Positions 23,097 to 34,748 of a DNA stretch of 64,000 bases are shown piece by piece. The first letter of the stretch is position 1; each line of letters begins with the position of its first letter. Location of the stretch: contig BSBM01001068.1 in the NCBI GenBank assembly GCA_027924585.1, positions 1,022,501 through 1,086,500 of the forward strand, given 5' to 3'. The notes under the pieces are model-generated. The model made no database searches and was not told where the DNA came from. It saw only the letters and a list, made by a program, of their open reading frames with translations. The stretch is from Larix kaempferi. Its lineage: Eukaryota > Streptophyta > Pinopsida > Pinales > Pinaceae. A program made the translations under genes and the position numbers.

Positions 23097-24700
23097 TAAG
23101 GAACTATCAAATTGGGGGACGACGCACTAAGCCCCAGGGATACCACCTTTTCATTCCTATCCACATCCTCCAGTCTTTGCGAAATAGGAGTGTATGAATC
23201 TGAAACTCGATGAACATCTTTATCAGTATTCTTTTTCTTTTTACCCCGTCTAATGGTGACATTTTGGAAATTCATGGTTTGTACAAGTTTTGCCAAAGAC
23301 CCACTACTCGGATGCTTTGAGAAGGAAGGTAAAGGAGGAAATTCCTCCCCTTTCTCCGAAATGAGGTAACCACTTTCTACCAAAATACCATTGTCCACAG
23401 AGTTGGAAACATCAGCAGAACAATCCAAAATCTTGTGACCATCCAAAGCCTGTCGAGAATCACAACCCAAATTCAAGGGTGACTCTGGGGAAATGCCAAC
23501 AGGTGTAGATGGACCCATACCCAAATTACCAGAATGTGGAGAAAGAATCCCAGCTCTACTAGGGTTCAGAGACCGAACATGAATAGGGTTTGACAGGTCA
23601 TCGCCCTCATGCAACAAAGGGTGGCGAGGAAAAATGTTCCCTAAATCAGTAGTGTCTGTCTCCAGATCACCGAATAACTTATGACCAACTTTCGGGCAGG
23701 GAGAATTTGTCACAGGGTTAGCTATCGGTAATCCCGTCACAAGATCATGATGCATCTGTATTTCACCCTTAGAAATACGATTTGACAACATTTTTTCAAA
23801 GTTTTCAATAAAGGCAAGCTCATCATTTGATAAATCAGGAAAATTTAAAGGGGTTTTGTTTAAAAACTTACCCAAAAAATCAGACGAAGACTTGTGGGTA
23901 CCAACCCTGGGGGAGGAGTGTCTCGAAGCAGAAGAATCCACAATACGCTTTCGACAAGAAAAGCACCGAAATGGTATCTTGAAGAAATCAGGGGTTTGTC
24001 TCCAAACCCTAGCTCCCCACGCAATCTCAATTTCAGCAGGTAAGCCACCTCTCAAATCGATTTCGACCATGACTTTGGCATATCGACAGTCCATACCATA
24101 AAAATTTTGTTTATCAAAACAAACAAATCTCCCTACAGCGTTTTCCAACCCCATAATGACGTCTTCAAACTAGAGTTCGATGCGGAGACCTGGGATTATC
24201 ATCCACAGGTGTCGAAGGGTTTGAGATTCTTTCAGGGGATCAAAGTTAATGTGCCAGTACTTCAAAAACAGCGAACCCTTCTTGAATTCCCAGAAAGCAG
24301 ACATAATCTTATCAAGATGGGACGACTCAAAGAAGGTAAATAAAATCCACCGATTCATCAAGAGGTTGATGCAGGGTGCCATACCAGTAATCGGTACCCA
24401 AAGCATGTTGACCCACTCCAAAATTCCAATTTGCTGCCCGAGGTGAACTCCAATCTACCCACCAGGGCCCTTTCAGCAAGGATACCAAATCTGTCAAGGT
24501 TAAAATCTGCATCAATATCAAATCGAGCAATGGCGTCCCTAGCCTTAATGGTTTTCTGGAGTCGTCTATTTCTTGCCTTCAAACCCCGAAGATTACAATT
24601 TTGTGAAACCCTACCCACAGCACTACCAGGGATAACACCCAAATCAGAATCAGATGCCGACAAAGAATGGTTACGTAGGGGAAAAGACTCCCCCATATTG
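23096..24700 (-). pseudogene. LINE ORF1 (DUF4283-type nucleic-acid-binding protein)
   Basis: A likely start is MGESFPLRNH near 24698. The N-terminal part runs through LDRFGILAERALVGRLEF, then frame changes near 24470-24420 lead into RWILFTFFESSHLDKIM and WHINFDPLKE (DUF4283 pattern). After a further stop, MGLENAVGRFVCFDK...RYAKVMVEIDLRGGLP continues in the 352-codon frame 24154-23096. A CFSCRK motif follows, but the histidine and last cysteine expected of a complete CCHC knuckle are missing. The rest is a low-complexity tail. The protein would coat LINE RNA. Its stop overlaps the ORF2 start. Confidence 0.75.
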
Positions 24701-25151
24701 GAACCAACCACACAAATAAGGAAGACCTCCAGCTGTCTATTCTCTGATAGAGTGAGAGTGACAACTGCCAGCGCCAATGTCAAAAGCGCCAATGCCAAGA
24801 GAAGCAAGTAGGACCCCCACAATAAGCCCCAAAATGGTAAAATCACTAAAAATGGAGGTGGCCAGAGACCAACCAAAAACCATAACCAAAAATAGAACCC
24901 AGAACCACTGCAAGAAAAACTGAAAGATCAAGTTAAAAAGAAAAAAGGTAGACTATGACTAGAGAAATAGTTCCCACTTTTTTTTATCCTTGGCTAGTAC
25001 TAGGCTGATTCTGCGAATCAGCTTGACTCCAAGTCATCGTAGGCCACACAATCATCAGTTTCAACCATCAAAATCAGAAATTCCTGCAGAATCACTGAGA
25101 AACCCTAAAAAAAACCCCACGCCATGAGCTCCCCTCCCATCTCATCATGTG

Positions 25152-25347
25152 CCAACATCTCTTAACAATTAAACATTATTTGGTTTTAAATTTTATATAA
25201 TTTGAAAAATTTTAATATTCTCAAATGTAATTTGGTTAAATGTTCACCAACTTCATGAACCAACATCTCTTAACAAGTAAACATTATTTGGTTTTAAATT
25301 TTATATAATTTGAAAAAATTTAATATTCTCAAATGTAATTTGGTTCT
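25152..25347. repeat. Two-copy tandem duplication, 108-bp period
   Basis: CCAACATCTCTTAACAA begins at 25152 and again at 25260. The following AT-rich sequence, including CATTATTTGG and CTCAAATGTAATTTGG, is nearly identical in both copies. It lies next to the probable 5' end of the LINE. The remaining sequence to 26500 is AT-rich with no gene seen. Confidence 0.8.
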
Positions 25348-25519
25348 TGCCATACGTTTGTGCTTTTATTTTTTCATCATCTAAAAAATTGTAATATTTA
25401 GGAAAAGTTTTAGCTAAAAAAATAAAAATAAACAATAATATTATTTAAGTCCATGTTTATGTTGAAAGATAATTAAATAAGAAGTAAAGTTGTATAGTAT
25501 TTAAGTTTATGTTTACCTT

Positions 25520-25660
25520 TGAAAGATAATTAATTATGAAAATGAATGTATTTATTAAAAATGTATAAAAGATAATTAATTATCAAAATGAATGTATTTA
25601 CTTAAAAATGTACGAAAGATAATTAATTATGAAAATGAATGTATTTACTAAAAAATGCAT
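25520..25660. repeat. ~45-bp x 3 AT-rich tandem repeat
   Basis: GATAATTAATTATNAAAATG followed by AATGTATTTA recurs three times, separated by AAAAATGTA-like spacers. A simpler degenerate form begins near 25470. No function is apparent. Confidence 0.75.
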
Positions 25661-26501
25661 GATAGAGATATAATATATATTGAAAAGTTTATATGGATTA
25701 TATTATAAGTTGTAAAATTTGAATAAAAATTAGAGAAGAAGATGAGAATGTATTGTGAAGATCAACTAGAATTTTAAAAGAAAAAAAAATATGCTATGAT
25801 AGAATTTAAAAATTAAAAATAACACTCGAAACATGTCAACCATCTCCCCTTAAAACAAAAGTGCACCAAAATCTTCCCTTGAAACAAAAGTGAACCAAAG
25901 TTGACATCAATCTTTTTTTTAACAGAAGTCCAAAAACACTGATTATAAATCAAATGAATAAAATTTTAAAAAATATACTTTTAATTTTTAAAAAACTACA
26001 AATGAAAAATATACCACATAAAAAAGTTGATGAAGGTAATCCAAAAGCTTGAAGTCAAATACTGTATTGTCAATAAGAAGAATCGGAATCTAGAGCGTTA
26101 GATGGCCATCTTTTCTGAAAATTCATTTAGAACGGAGCTACCCTGAGGAGTTTGTTCAAAGCTGCACACGCGGAAATTAGAAATAAAAATGACACCGACG
26201 ACATCAGAGCATCAGAAATATTAACCACCTGATGTCGACAACTACGTGTTTCAAATAAACGCAAACAGTAGAGTTCTACACGCAAACTTCGGATATACGA
26301 ATGAGAACGATTTGAATGCCCATTTATCACAAAAAGACGCGCCTCGTGAAATGGACAGTCTACCTGCACTAATTCGTCACCATTGAATTGTTAGGATTTC
26401 GTTAGGTAGATCGCAATTTTAGATTATGTATCACATTTTCCTTTTCCTTCTCGTGTGCCGCCTAAATACGTAAGCTTTACAATTTTCTTTGTTCTCCCAT
26501 C

Positions 26502-26510
26502 TATATATAA
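26502..26510 (+). promoter_or_regulatory. TATA box of the glyoxal-oxidase-like gene
   Basis: TATATATAA lies 184-192 bp upstream of the ATG at 26694. It is followed by a C/T-rich stretch with CTCCCATGTCTGTC. If used, transcription would begin near 26535 and give a 5' leader of about 160 nt. Confidence 0.6.
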
Positions 26511-26693
26511 GTTTAGATTTGTACCCATTCTCCCATGTCTGTCTTCGTATCCCAAGCATTATAGCCTAATGCTCGTATATCATCTTCCTCTGATATAAGC
26601 TGAGACTTCACAATTCGGAGGAAACGATATCATAACTGCGAGCAAACTCTGGATATTATTAACTTCAGCAATTCAATTCAATTCAATTATACA

Positions 26694-28310
26694 ATGATTG
26701 AATTCGTTGTTGCTTTGTGTATCGGCCTGCTTTTTGTGTTGTCCAGCGTTAACGCTCAGGCAGCTGTGAAGCCTGGTTCATGGGAGCTCGTGGTTGCGAA
26801 TGGAGGTGTCTCCGCCATGCATATGACCACAACCTTCAAAGATACCGTGGTCATGTTTGATCGCACGGACTTCGGTCCTTCGCAACTGCGCCTCCCAAAT
26901 GGACGTTGCAGAGATGATCCAAATGATGAAGCGCTCACTCACGACTGCTGGGCTCACTCCATTGAATACAACATCGCTACCAACAATCTCAGGCCGTTGA
27001 TGGTCATGACTGATACCTGGTGTTCATCTGGCGCCTTTGCTTCTAACGGTACTTTGGTTAGCACCGGTGGATACAACGATGGAGCTAAGGCTGTTCGTTC
27101 TTTTGTACCCTGTGCTGATTCTGCATGTGATTGGGATGATTCTCACCCAAATGGACTTCAGGACAGTCGATGGTATGCTTCCAATCAGATCCTTCCCGAC
27201 AATCGAATTATTGTCGTGGGAGGCAGGCGAGCTTTCTCCTACGAGTTCGTGCCTGGAGGGAAGTCATATTCGTTGCCGTTTCTTTCACAGACTAATACTC
27301 CCAATGTGGAGAACAATCTCTATCCTTTTCTTCATCTCTCCTCCGACGGAAATCTCTTTATCTTCGCCAACAAGGATTCCATCTTATTTAATTACAGAAA
27401 AAATAGTGTGGTAAAGACCTTTCCCACGATGCCAGGTGGACCCAGAAATTATCCCTCCTCTGGTTCATCTGCTCTGCTGCCACTATCCGCATCTGATGGA
27501 TTTCAGAGAATAGAAATTCTCATCTGTGGTGGCGCTCCTGACAGCGGTTACACCTCAGCAAATGCTGGGAATTTCGTAAACGCTCTTCAAAGCTGTGGAA
27601 GGATTGTTATTACAGATGCCAACCCTGTTTGGGCAATGGAGAATATGCCTGCACCCAGGGTTATGGGAGATATGCTCATCCTTCCCAACGGTGAAATTTT
27701 GATAATCAATGGAGCCGAGAAAGGGACGGCGGGTTGGGAACTCGCAACGAATCCGGCTCTTGCTCCGTATTTATACAGACCTAATGCATTGGCAGGGCAG
27801 CGATTTACAGTACTTGCAGCCTCCACTATTCCCAGAATGTATCATTCGACTGCAAACGTGTTGCCTGATGGGAGGATTTTCGTGGGAGGCTCCAACCCTC
27901 ACGTTGGTTACGTTTTGTCTGGAACCACGTTTCCAACTGAGCTTCGTCTGGAAGCATACAGCCCGTATTATTTGGATGAATCGTACAGCACCTCGAGGCC
28001 TACTATCGTTTCCCTATCTCAAGATTCTGTAACCTATGGGACAACATTCACGGTTCAATTTACGGTTTCAAATTATGCTCCAAACAATATTGAGTTCAAC
28101 ATTTACAGTCCATCTTTCACAACTCATGCATATTCCATGAACCAGAGGCTGCTCATGCTTGGCTCAACGAGCCCAAAGAGCGTAAGAGGAATATATATTG
28201 CTGTACTTACGGCCCCTCCAAGTTCTGTTGCAGCACCGCCCGGATACTACACGCTGTTCGTGGTCAACAATGGAATTCCAAGCGTGGCGAAATGGATTCA
28301 TTTGTCTTGA
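26694..28310 (+). CDS. Aldehyde oxidase GLOX-like (glyoxal/galactose oxidase family), secreted
   Basis: This is a complete, intronless 538-residue protein. Residues 1-22 are a signal peptide (hydrophobic core, cleavage near AQA), so it should act in the cell wall or apoplast. A seven-bladed Glyoxal_oxid_N domain (about 25-290) is followed by further Kelch-like blades and a C-terminal DUF1929 domain (about 430-538). The radical-copper active site of the family is present: Cys110 in WCSSG and Tyr161 in RWY would form the Tyr-Cys cofactor, with Tyr383-His384 and His478 as further copper ligands. The expected reaction is oxidation of aldehydes or primary alcohols with O2, giving H2O2, but the substrate cannot be read from sequence. 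ATG 26694 is chosen because it gives the signal peptide. It is the only intact protein-coding gene here; its neighbours are repeats. Confidence 0.95.
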   Translation: MIEFVVALCIGLLFVLSSVNAQAAVKPGSWELVVANGGVSAMHMTTTFKDTVVMFDRTDFGPSQLRLPNGRCRDDPNDEALTHDCWAHSIEYNIATNNLRPLMVMTDTWCSSGAFASNGTLVSTGGYNDGAKAVRSFVPCADSACDWDDSHPNGLQDSRWYASNQILPDNRIIVVGGRRAFSYEFVPGGKSYSLPFLSQTNTPNVENNLYPFLHLSSDGNLFIFANKDSILFNYRKNSVVKTFPTMPGGPRNYPSSGSSALLPLSASDGFQRIEILICGGAPDSGYTSANAGNFVNALQSCGRIVITDANPVWAMENMPAPRVMGDMLILPNGEILIINGAEKGTAGWELATNPALAPYLYRPNALAGQRFTVLAASTIPRMYHSTANVLPDGRIFVGGSNPHVGYVLSGTTFPTELRLEAYSPYYLDESYSTSRPTIVSLSQDSVTYGTTFTVQFTVSNYAPNNIEFNIYSPSFTTHAYSMNQRLLMLGSTSPKSVRGIYIAVLTAPPSSVAAPPGYYTLFVVNNGIPSVAKWIHLS

Positions 28311-28431
28311 CCAATATATTTAGAGAACCTTATCTATATTAATTGTCTGTCGTGTAGTCCAAAAGAAAACATGAGAGCATTAAGTCGCACTAAATAGCGA
28401 CCAATCAATCATTTGAATTGTTCTTCTCATA

Positions 28432-28437
28432 ATAAAG
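28432..28437 (+). terminator. Candidate poly(A) signal
   Basis: AATAAA lies 122 bp after the stop codon of the glyoxal-oxidase-like gene, a normal distance for a plant 3' UTR. Confidence 0.5.
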
Positions 28438-28439
28438 CA

Positions 28440-29595
28440 GAAAGGAACAGCAAGTCTGTTTTCAAAACTTGTTTATTATTGAATTTTATAGGTTCAACAT
28501 TTTCACGTTTTCAAATGGTCTACAGATTTAGATTAGCTTTAAAAAATTGTTTCTATAATAAAAGGTTTTGATCACACATAAATTTATATTTTAATTTTAT
28601 TTCATGAAAATGTATTTTAATTTTATTTCTAATTCTGTTATGAATGAATTTGAGTATCATTTAATAATAATAAATTTTACCATTATAATACAATGACTTC
28701 TGGTTTTTGGGAAAAGCTGGCCAAAATAAAGGTTTAAGGGTTAGGTAATAAAGGTTTGAACAGCAAGATTTGAATAGACACTTTTTTATTTTATAGTTAT
28801 TGAAGCATTAGTATTAGTATTAGGAGTAGTATATTTGTTTTAGGTTTTGGATTTTTTTCTTGGTCGAAATTCTGTAAAAAAGAATTTGATAAAATTTAAA
28901 TTTGGAAGTGTTTAAATTGTGTTTTTGGATCTATAAATAAATTCAAGACTCTCGCATATCTCATGACATTTAAATTATGCAATTTCTATAGTTAATATAT
29001 ATGATTCTAAGAATTTTAAAGTAAAAATAAGACAAAAAATTTAAAAAAAGTAGAATATTTATATTATTTTGATATTCACATCGATAGCAAATGCATTATA
29101 CATTGGTATTATGGGAAATCGGTGAAACCTATGAGTATTAGACATATTATTATTTGATCATTCACATCCGTCGCGAATGCATTCTGCATTGGCATTATGA
29201 GAAATCGGTTAAAACTGTGAGTATTAGGCATGTTATGAATGAGGCAATTAGATGTAAGAAACTGGATTCCGTTTTAAGCTGAACATATATATTTTAGATA
29301 AAGGTTTTACGTTATTAAATTATAATATGAATATAAAATTAAAATATTAAAAATAAATATTTAATTAGGTTAAAGAAATAATTTTATATTTATTTTATAT
29401 ATTTATATATATTCGAGTTTTTTAAATGAAGAAGAAAATTGATGATTTTAATTAAATAAAGAATTGATTATATACTTCAAATAAATAATATAATAAAAAA
29501 ATTGTTATATAATTTCAGATGTAATAGTAAAGGAATTATAAGAAAAATGTGTTGAAATTTATTATTTTTTAAATAAATAAATTATAGTGAAAAAT
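28440..29595. other. AT-rich intergenic DNA with an 85-bp duplication
   Basis: No gene is visible. At 29070-29240 a unit of about 85 bp is present twice: TGATATTCACATC... and TGATCATTCACATCC..., both running into ATGCATT, GAAATCGGT and TGAGTATTAG. The copies have diverged by many substitutions. Confidence 0.6.
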
Positions 29596-29617
29596 AATAA
29601 AGATTTCCTTATTAAGT

Positions 29618-29715
29618 CCCAAGAGTTAGCTTAATCGGTCGAGTACTCGTAGTTAGGCTTCTTAGCATGCGAGGTTGGGGTTAGGCACGCAGCGGCCCCA
29701 CATGGAAAAAAAAAA
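29618..29715 (+). mobile_element. tRNA-derived SINE with poly(A) tail and 22-bp target duplications
   Basis: The 98-bp body is flanked by identical 22-bp direct repeats at 29596-29617 and 29716-29737 (core AAAGATTTCCTTATTAAGT). It contains TTAGCTTAATCGG, a full match to the RNA polymerase III A box (TRGCNNARYNGG). About 30 bp further on, GAGGTTGGGGTT is a weakened B box. It ends in an A run. Long perfect duplications and a 3' A run show integration by LINE-type target-primed reverse transcription; the perfect repeats mean it is young. It has no reading frame. Confidence 0.88.
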
Positions 29716-29737
29716 AATAAAGATTTCCTTATTAAGT

Positions 29738-31735
29738 AGTTTAATGATTTTGTCTTAAATATTTCAAAATCCATTTTCTTTTAAAAAGAATCGTCATCTA
29801 AATTTCACTAAAATGAGTGCAAGTTATGAGGATATTCAGCCCGAATATTAGGGAGATGCTTAAGCCTAATTATTTAAATCCTTCTTAAATGCTTTAATAC
29901 CATACAGGACATAGAAGTTAAATAGTTAAATGAAAGACATGAAATTCAGTTCAATCAATACAGACTTAAGTTCAATGAGACACAGACTTCTGTTCAGTTC
30001 AGTCTACGTGAAGGATATATAAGTTCAGTTCAGTTCATGCCACATATCCATTCAAAGCGCCATCTAAATTTAACAAGAAATGAGTGCAAGTTATGATGAT
30101 ACTCGATATGAAACATGGATAAACAACAATATTTTGAATTGGAGCGATTATTAAAGATGCTTTCATAATGAATTTGATTATGATGTAGAAAGAAAAAGAT
30201 TAAATGTAGGGATAGTGCACTTGTTGACTTTAACTAATGTTCAACATAATTATTATTTCAAGGTTTTGAAAATCTTAATATGATTAAACAATTTCTTCTT
30301 TTAGATTGTAAATATTCATATAAGTTAGTGCACCATTGTCATATTTATATGCTTGTGAGTGATGAATTTGTGTAATTTATGCACGCTTTAAAATTGTGTA
30401 GTCTAAAAGTTCTACTATATCAAATAGAAATATTTGATTTAAATCCAGAGTATGGGAAAAATTAGACAATTTCTTTAAAAATCGAGACATGTAATATTGA
30501 GTGGACTTTATTTTTCATAAAAAAAATTATTAGTTTATTATACCTAGATGAGTTCTTTAGCTAGTTGGAAAGGTTTTCAAAAGCTCAACATGATTATGTC
30601 ATCATCATTTTATGTATTTACATATATATTTTTTATTTTTTTAGAAGAATATAAAATGAATGTTTCAATAATGATGAATACCTCAAAACACCAATAGTAA
30701 ATGGGTTATCCTAAGAGGATTTCCACATGAGGGATGGGTTTTTAGGGACTTCATTATTTTAAGGGGAGGAATACTTGAGAATTGGACCCTAAATAAAGAT
30801 TTTAAGGATCATGGGTTATCAACAAGACTTAAAGCCACTACATAGGCCCTCTAACATGGATAATCAACCTCCAAATGAATTTGGTTTCTCCTATAATGCC
30901 TTTGATAGAAAGTATGGTTCTTGAGGCCTTGCCAATAGGTATGGGAGGAAATTAACACCCTTAGGCCTGTATCAAGCTTTTAGGGAGCAAAGGTCATGAA
31001 TAATTCCAAAATCTATAAAACATGCCCTAGTTTATTTCTATGTTTTGATTATATAAATATGTTGATAAATTTTGTAAGACATATTATGGCATTAGTAGTA
31101 CAAAATTTTGAATTATATGTATTTTCTTAATTAGAATTGTATATCTTCTTACAAACCATGGATAAAATCACAATCTGAAAAGATTTATTAGGTAGAAATC
31201 TAACTTATGAAGATGTAAAAGAAAATTAAATGAAAATTAATCCATTTAAGTTCCAATAATTACAATAGAAAATATTAAAATAATACTAATTAAATATTAA
31301 GGTTAGGTTTCCTCCCTAGGTTCAAGGGAGTGAACACCCTAAAAAATAATGAAATTTTGGTAATGGGGAAAGGAGGAAATGTTCGAAATATTTCCTGGGT
31401 TCAAGTTCAGCGTGGTTCATTTCAAATCAGGAAATTATCTATGGCCATAGATTAACTGCATAGGATGTGCAATTTGGCAAGAGGGGTTTTCGTGGAAAGG
31501 ACCATTTTAAGGCTAGTAAAAGAGGCGATTCTTTAGGTATGATTACTTACACTTATTGAAAGGTGCTCAAGAAGGTATCCGATTGCAAAAGAACCTAAGG
31601 GACTACTCCTAGCATAATCTTGGCTTGGCTCAGGGGTGATCAAAGAACAGAAGGATAGAGTGTTTTATTGGTCTATGTTTGGGTGGCCCAATATTGTTCA
31701 TGTGTTGGTTGAAAGTCTTGCTAAGGATAGCATAA
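29738..31735. other. AT-rich intergenic DNA, no gene seen
   Basis: Only short direct repeats are visible: AATGAGTGCAAGTTATGA at about 29814 and 30079, and GTTCAGTTCAG runs near 29993-30035. No protein-like frame, LTR or terminal inverted repeat could be recognised. Confidence 0.5.
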
Positions 31736-31739
31736 AAGT

Positions 31740-32190
31740 ATCTAAAGGGTGGGCGCACGAAGATGGTCCCCATTTTCGTTGCAGTGGGGGCGCACTAGCG
31801 GAAAAAAAATGGTGCATACGCACCTAAGGCAGCGCACACGTTCCGCTAGGTTCGGTACCGAAACAAGGCGCATGTGCGCAATAGTGGCCCGCACGTGCCT
31901 CTGTTAAAAAAAAAAACAAAGAACAATTTCCCATTGTTCCATTTGGTCGAGCGCGTCTTCCTCCTCCGCGTGCGCGTCGATTCAAGCAACAAAGGAGGCC
32001 AAATCGACTCCAAAACCACCCAACAACACCCACAAACTCATCAACACTTCGATTAATAGGTAAATATCATGTTTTTTTTTTCATTTTATTCATTATTTGT
32101 GTCAATTTTTTTTCTTTATTTAATTGTAAATAATTCCCAAATTTTGAAAACAATGAACCAATTTTCTATTGTAGATTGTAAACTGAGACA
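31740..32190 (+). promoter_or_regulatory. CpG-rich upstream region and 5' UTR intron of the proline-rich gene
   Basis: 31740-31880 is rich in GCGCAC/GTGCGC motifs, unlike the AT-rich surroundings. A transcribed leader is suggested by an intron with AATAG/GTAAAT at 32059/32060 and a T-rich tract ending TTGTAG at 32174, 17 bp before the first ATG. Leader introns are common in plant genes. The promoter itself was not located. Confidence 0.45.
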
Positions 32191-34748
32191 ATGAATGAAT
32201 AAGATGTTAACCCCAAGTCTAGTGGAACACAAGAAAACCCAAACCTTGGAACGAATGCCGAAGAAAACCGTGAACACAATCCAAATGCCAAACAAAACCA
32301 AAACCCCCAACCCAATTTTGAAGAAGATGACCTTAACCATTATGTAAATGAAATGCGAGTGCACACTTGTGAACTTAGAAACTCGGGGGAACCATCTCGA
32401 TTGTCTCTTGCCACGTCAATTGAGAACTCAATTGACTCCCTCATCCATGCACACCAGTAATTGACTGACATGACTCAATTTAGAGCTAGGATGCAGGAGT
32501 ACTACTCCACGGGCATCTCCAAGGAAGCAATAAAAGATTTGAACATTGCAAAAGCCCAATTATATAGTATGTTCACCGATCCGAAAACAAACTAACCATC
32601 GAACATTACAAAGCCACGTGTTTGCATGGATTGGTGTCATTACCAACCATGGACGGACAATTGGATGCGTAGGTGGTTCATGGTGTACGATAAACCTCCC
32701 TTCAATAATAGGGAGGTTCCAAAGTACTTCCTTCGCCAACTGTGGGTTGATTTTTGCCTCGGTTTACATGTCAACTATTTTGACATAACCGAGTTCCAGG
32801 GTGTTGGGCATGGCTCTGCCCAAGATTGACCTGTTGCCAAGAGGAACCAACTGAGAGGGCCACCAACTCCGAGGCGCGACCCCAACACCTCTCCCCAGAC
32901 ACCTCAGTTGCCCCACAAGATTGATCAGATCAAGGTGGAAATGAGGAATGTTGCACGTGGACTTCTCCGACACACCTCCTTTGTAGCAGCGACTACAGTG
33001 GAGAGGTCAGGTGACCTTGATAGAGATCCAGGTGCAGGGCCTTCACAATAGGGCTAGGATAGACCCATGACCGATGGTATCCATGCTGGGCATTCCATTT
33101 CGACGGGGACAATGCCACATCTTTGTCCCCATTGCAGGCACACTTTCCCTGACCCGATCAAGGGCTATTATATGGATCAAGTCAACAATTTTTTTAATGT
33201 GTTTTCAATCATCACTTGATAACTTGTAAAGTATTTTTGTTTGACTTAAACTATTATTTCAATGTACAGTTATTCAGAGCTGATACACTAAGATGGGAGA
33301 ACGCAGGATCTCCTAACCTGGATACAGTAATGACAGCTGCAACTAAAATTGCAGCACCCCACATGGAGGTATTTTCAGTACCTGACACAATATTGTTATT
33401 ACTTATGTCATTTATATTACTCAAGTATTTATATTTATGGCATACATGTTGATAGTTCGTACAATGTTTTTGAATATCTTGATTTCCTAGATAATGACTT
33501 GTTTAACATGTTCATAACATGCATACATTTTGTTGTCCACAGGTGTTCCGTGACTATGGTGATCAACCACCCCCACCAGGGATTGGCACATCACCATATA
33601 CACAGGTACAATGTGTACTTATGAGCATGCTTTTAATTTGATTTGTTACGACTTACTATGGTTTAATTTATTGTTTGTTTACTAAATTGTGATATTACAA
33701 ATGTATATGTAGGTGCCACCAGCAGCTGCGTCTCCCCATTTTAGTCCTATGTATCCACCCTCTCCCATGATTCCCCTCCCTCTCTTCCATCTAGACCCCT
33801 CCCTACGTCTACCCCCCTCCCTTCCATCCACCCCCTCCTCTCCATCATACTCCCCCCTCCATCCATCCTCCCCCACTCACCCCCCCCCCCATGTCCATAC
33901 ATCCTCCCCAATTTATCCACGCCCCCATGTCTATCCATCCTCACCCATTCGTCCATGCCCCCCCTTCCTTCCACCTTCTCCTCTTCATCCACAATGTCCC
34001 ATTTGTCCATCCTCCTCCCTCCATGCAGGACTGCCCTCCTATGCACCATCCCTCAACATCCCCCCTAGCCCTTTTCGTTCGATACCCTCTATCCTACAAC
34101 TGGCAGGGGTTCATCGTCCACATGGTCCTCCTCCACCCCATACCACCATGTCTTCTCCCACCATATCATCCCCACTTCCCGCCACTATTGTGGCATCTAC
34201 TCTTCCAATATCCTCATCAGTATCTCCAGTGGTTGCACCTGTAGTGGTTGCAACTACATCTGCGCCCCCCCCCCCCCATCACTGCATTGAGGTTGGTTGT
34301 CCGGCCATCTGCTCCACCTGCTAGCCCAGAATCCCAGCCATGTCCATCGTCTAAGGTGTTCACGGTGAGAATCAAGCTAATTTATGAAAATATTTTGATG
34401 CATTAACAAAAATTAATTTAAGCAATTATTACTTTCCAATGAAATGATTGTTGTAAATGTTGTAGGATGGAATTGCTGAGAGGCTCTACAGATCCAGGAC
34501 ACCTATCCAACGTTTCCCACTCACGTCAGAGGTGATTTATTTAAGATTCGAATTCTACATTTGTTTTATAAATGTGGTAAATGTTGCAAATTCTTGAAAA
34601 TGATGGTATCTTATATCATTTGTTCCAAAGCCCGAAGAGATGGTCTAGTCCTAGACGGAGCAAGACCCGAGGCACCGGTACCTCGAAGAGTAGGAAGATC
34701 GACTTTGGATCTGCGCCTGGGAGTGACGGCGGTGGTCACAATGCTTGA
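32191..34748 (+). pseudogene. Unknown proline-rich protein gene, six coding exons, recently decayed
   Basis: Exons are 32191-33180, 33270-33368, 33543-33605, 33713-34364, 34466-34531 and 34638-34748. Introns begin GT and end AG, and all junctions keep phase 0, giving about 660 residues. Exon 1 encodes a Gln/Asn-rich start, then DWCHYQPWTDNWMRRWF and YFLRQLWVDFCLGLHVNYFD. It also has CPHCRHTF. Exon 4 is a long proline-rich stretch, and exon 6 ends in a basic tail with SSPRRSKTRG and SKSRK, possibly a nuclear signal. Exon 1 has six stops (32200, 32458, 32593, 32827, 33049, 33055), each one C-to-T step from Gln or Arg. A 13-C run at 34265-34277 shifts the frame by one. I do not recognise the family; a transposon origin is possible. 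Confidence 0.7.

Larger units (their letters stand above)
18825..25130 (-). mobile_element. L1-type LINE retrotransposon (plant), decayed
   Basis: Minus-strand order is ORF1 with a DUF4283-like region (about 24700-23096), then ORF2 with endonuclease (23096-22152), reverse transcriptase (21837-20451), zf-RVT region (20325-19540) and RNase H (19521-19099). This is the architecture of plant L1 LINEs with a C-terminal RNase H. Both ends are approximate. Several frameshifts and stops break ORF1 and ORF2. Confidence 0.85.

Noticed and set aside
29618-29690. A functional tRNA gene
   Set aside because: The B box is degenerate, no cloverleaf can be drawn with confidence, and the A tail plus 22-bp duplications mark a SINE.
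33747-34049. 100-codon minus-strand Gly/Arg/Met-rich frame opposite the proline-rich exon
   Set aside because: It is the complement of a proline-coding repeat; the plus strand has phase-consistent splice sites, the minus strand has none.
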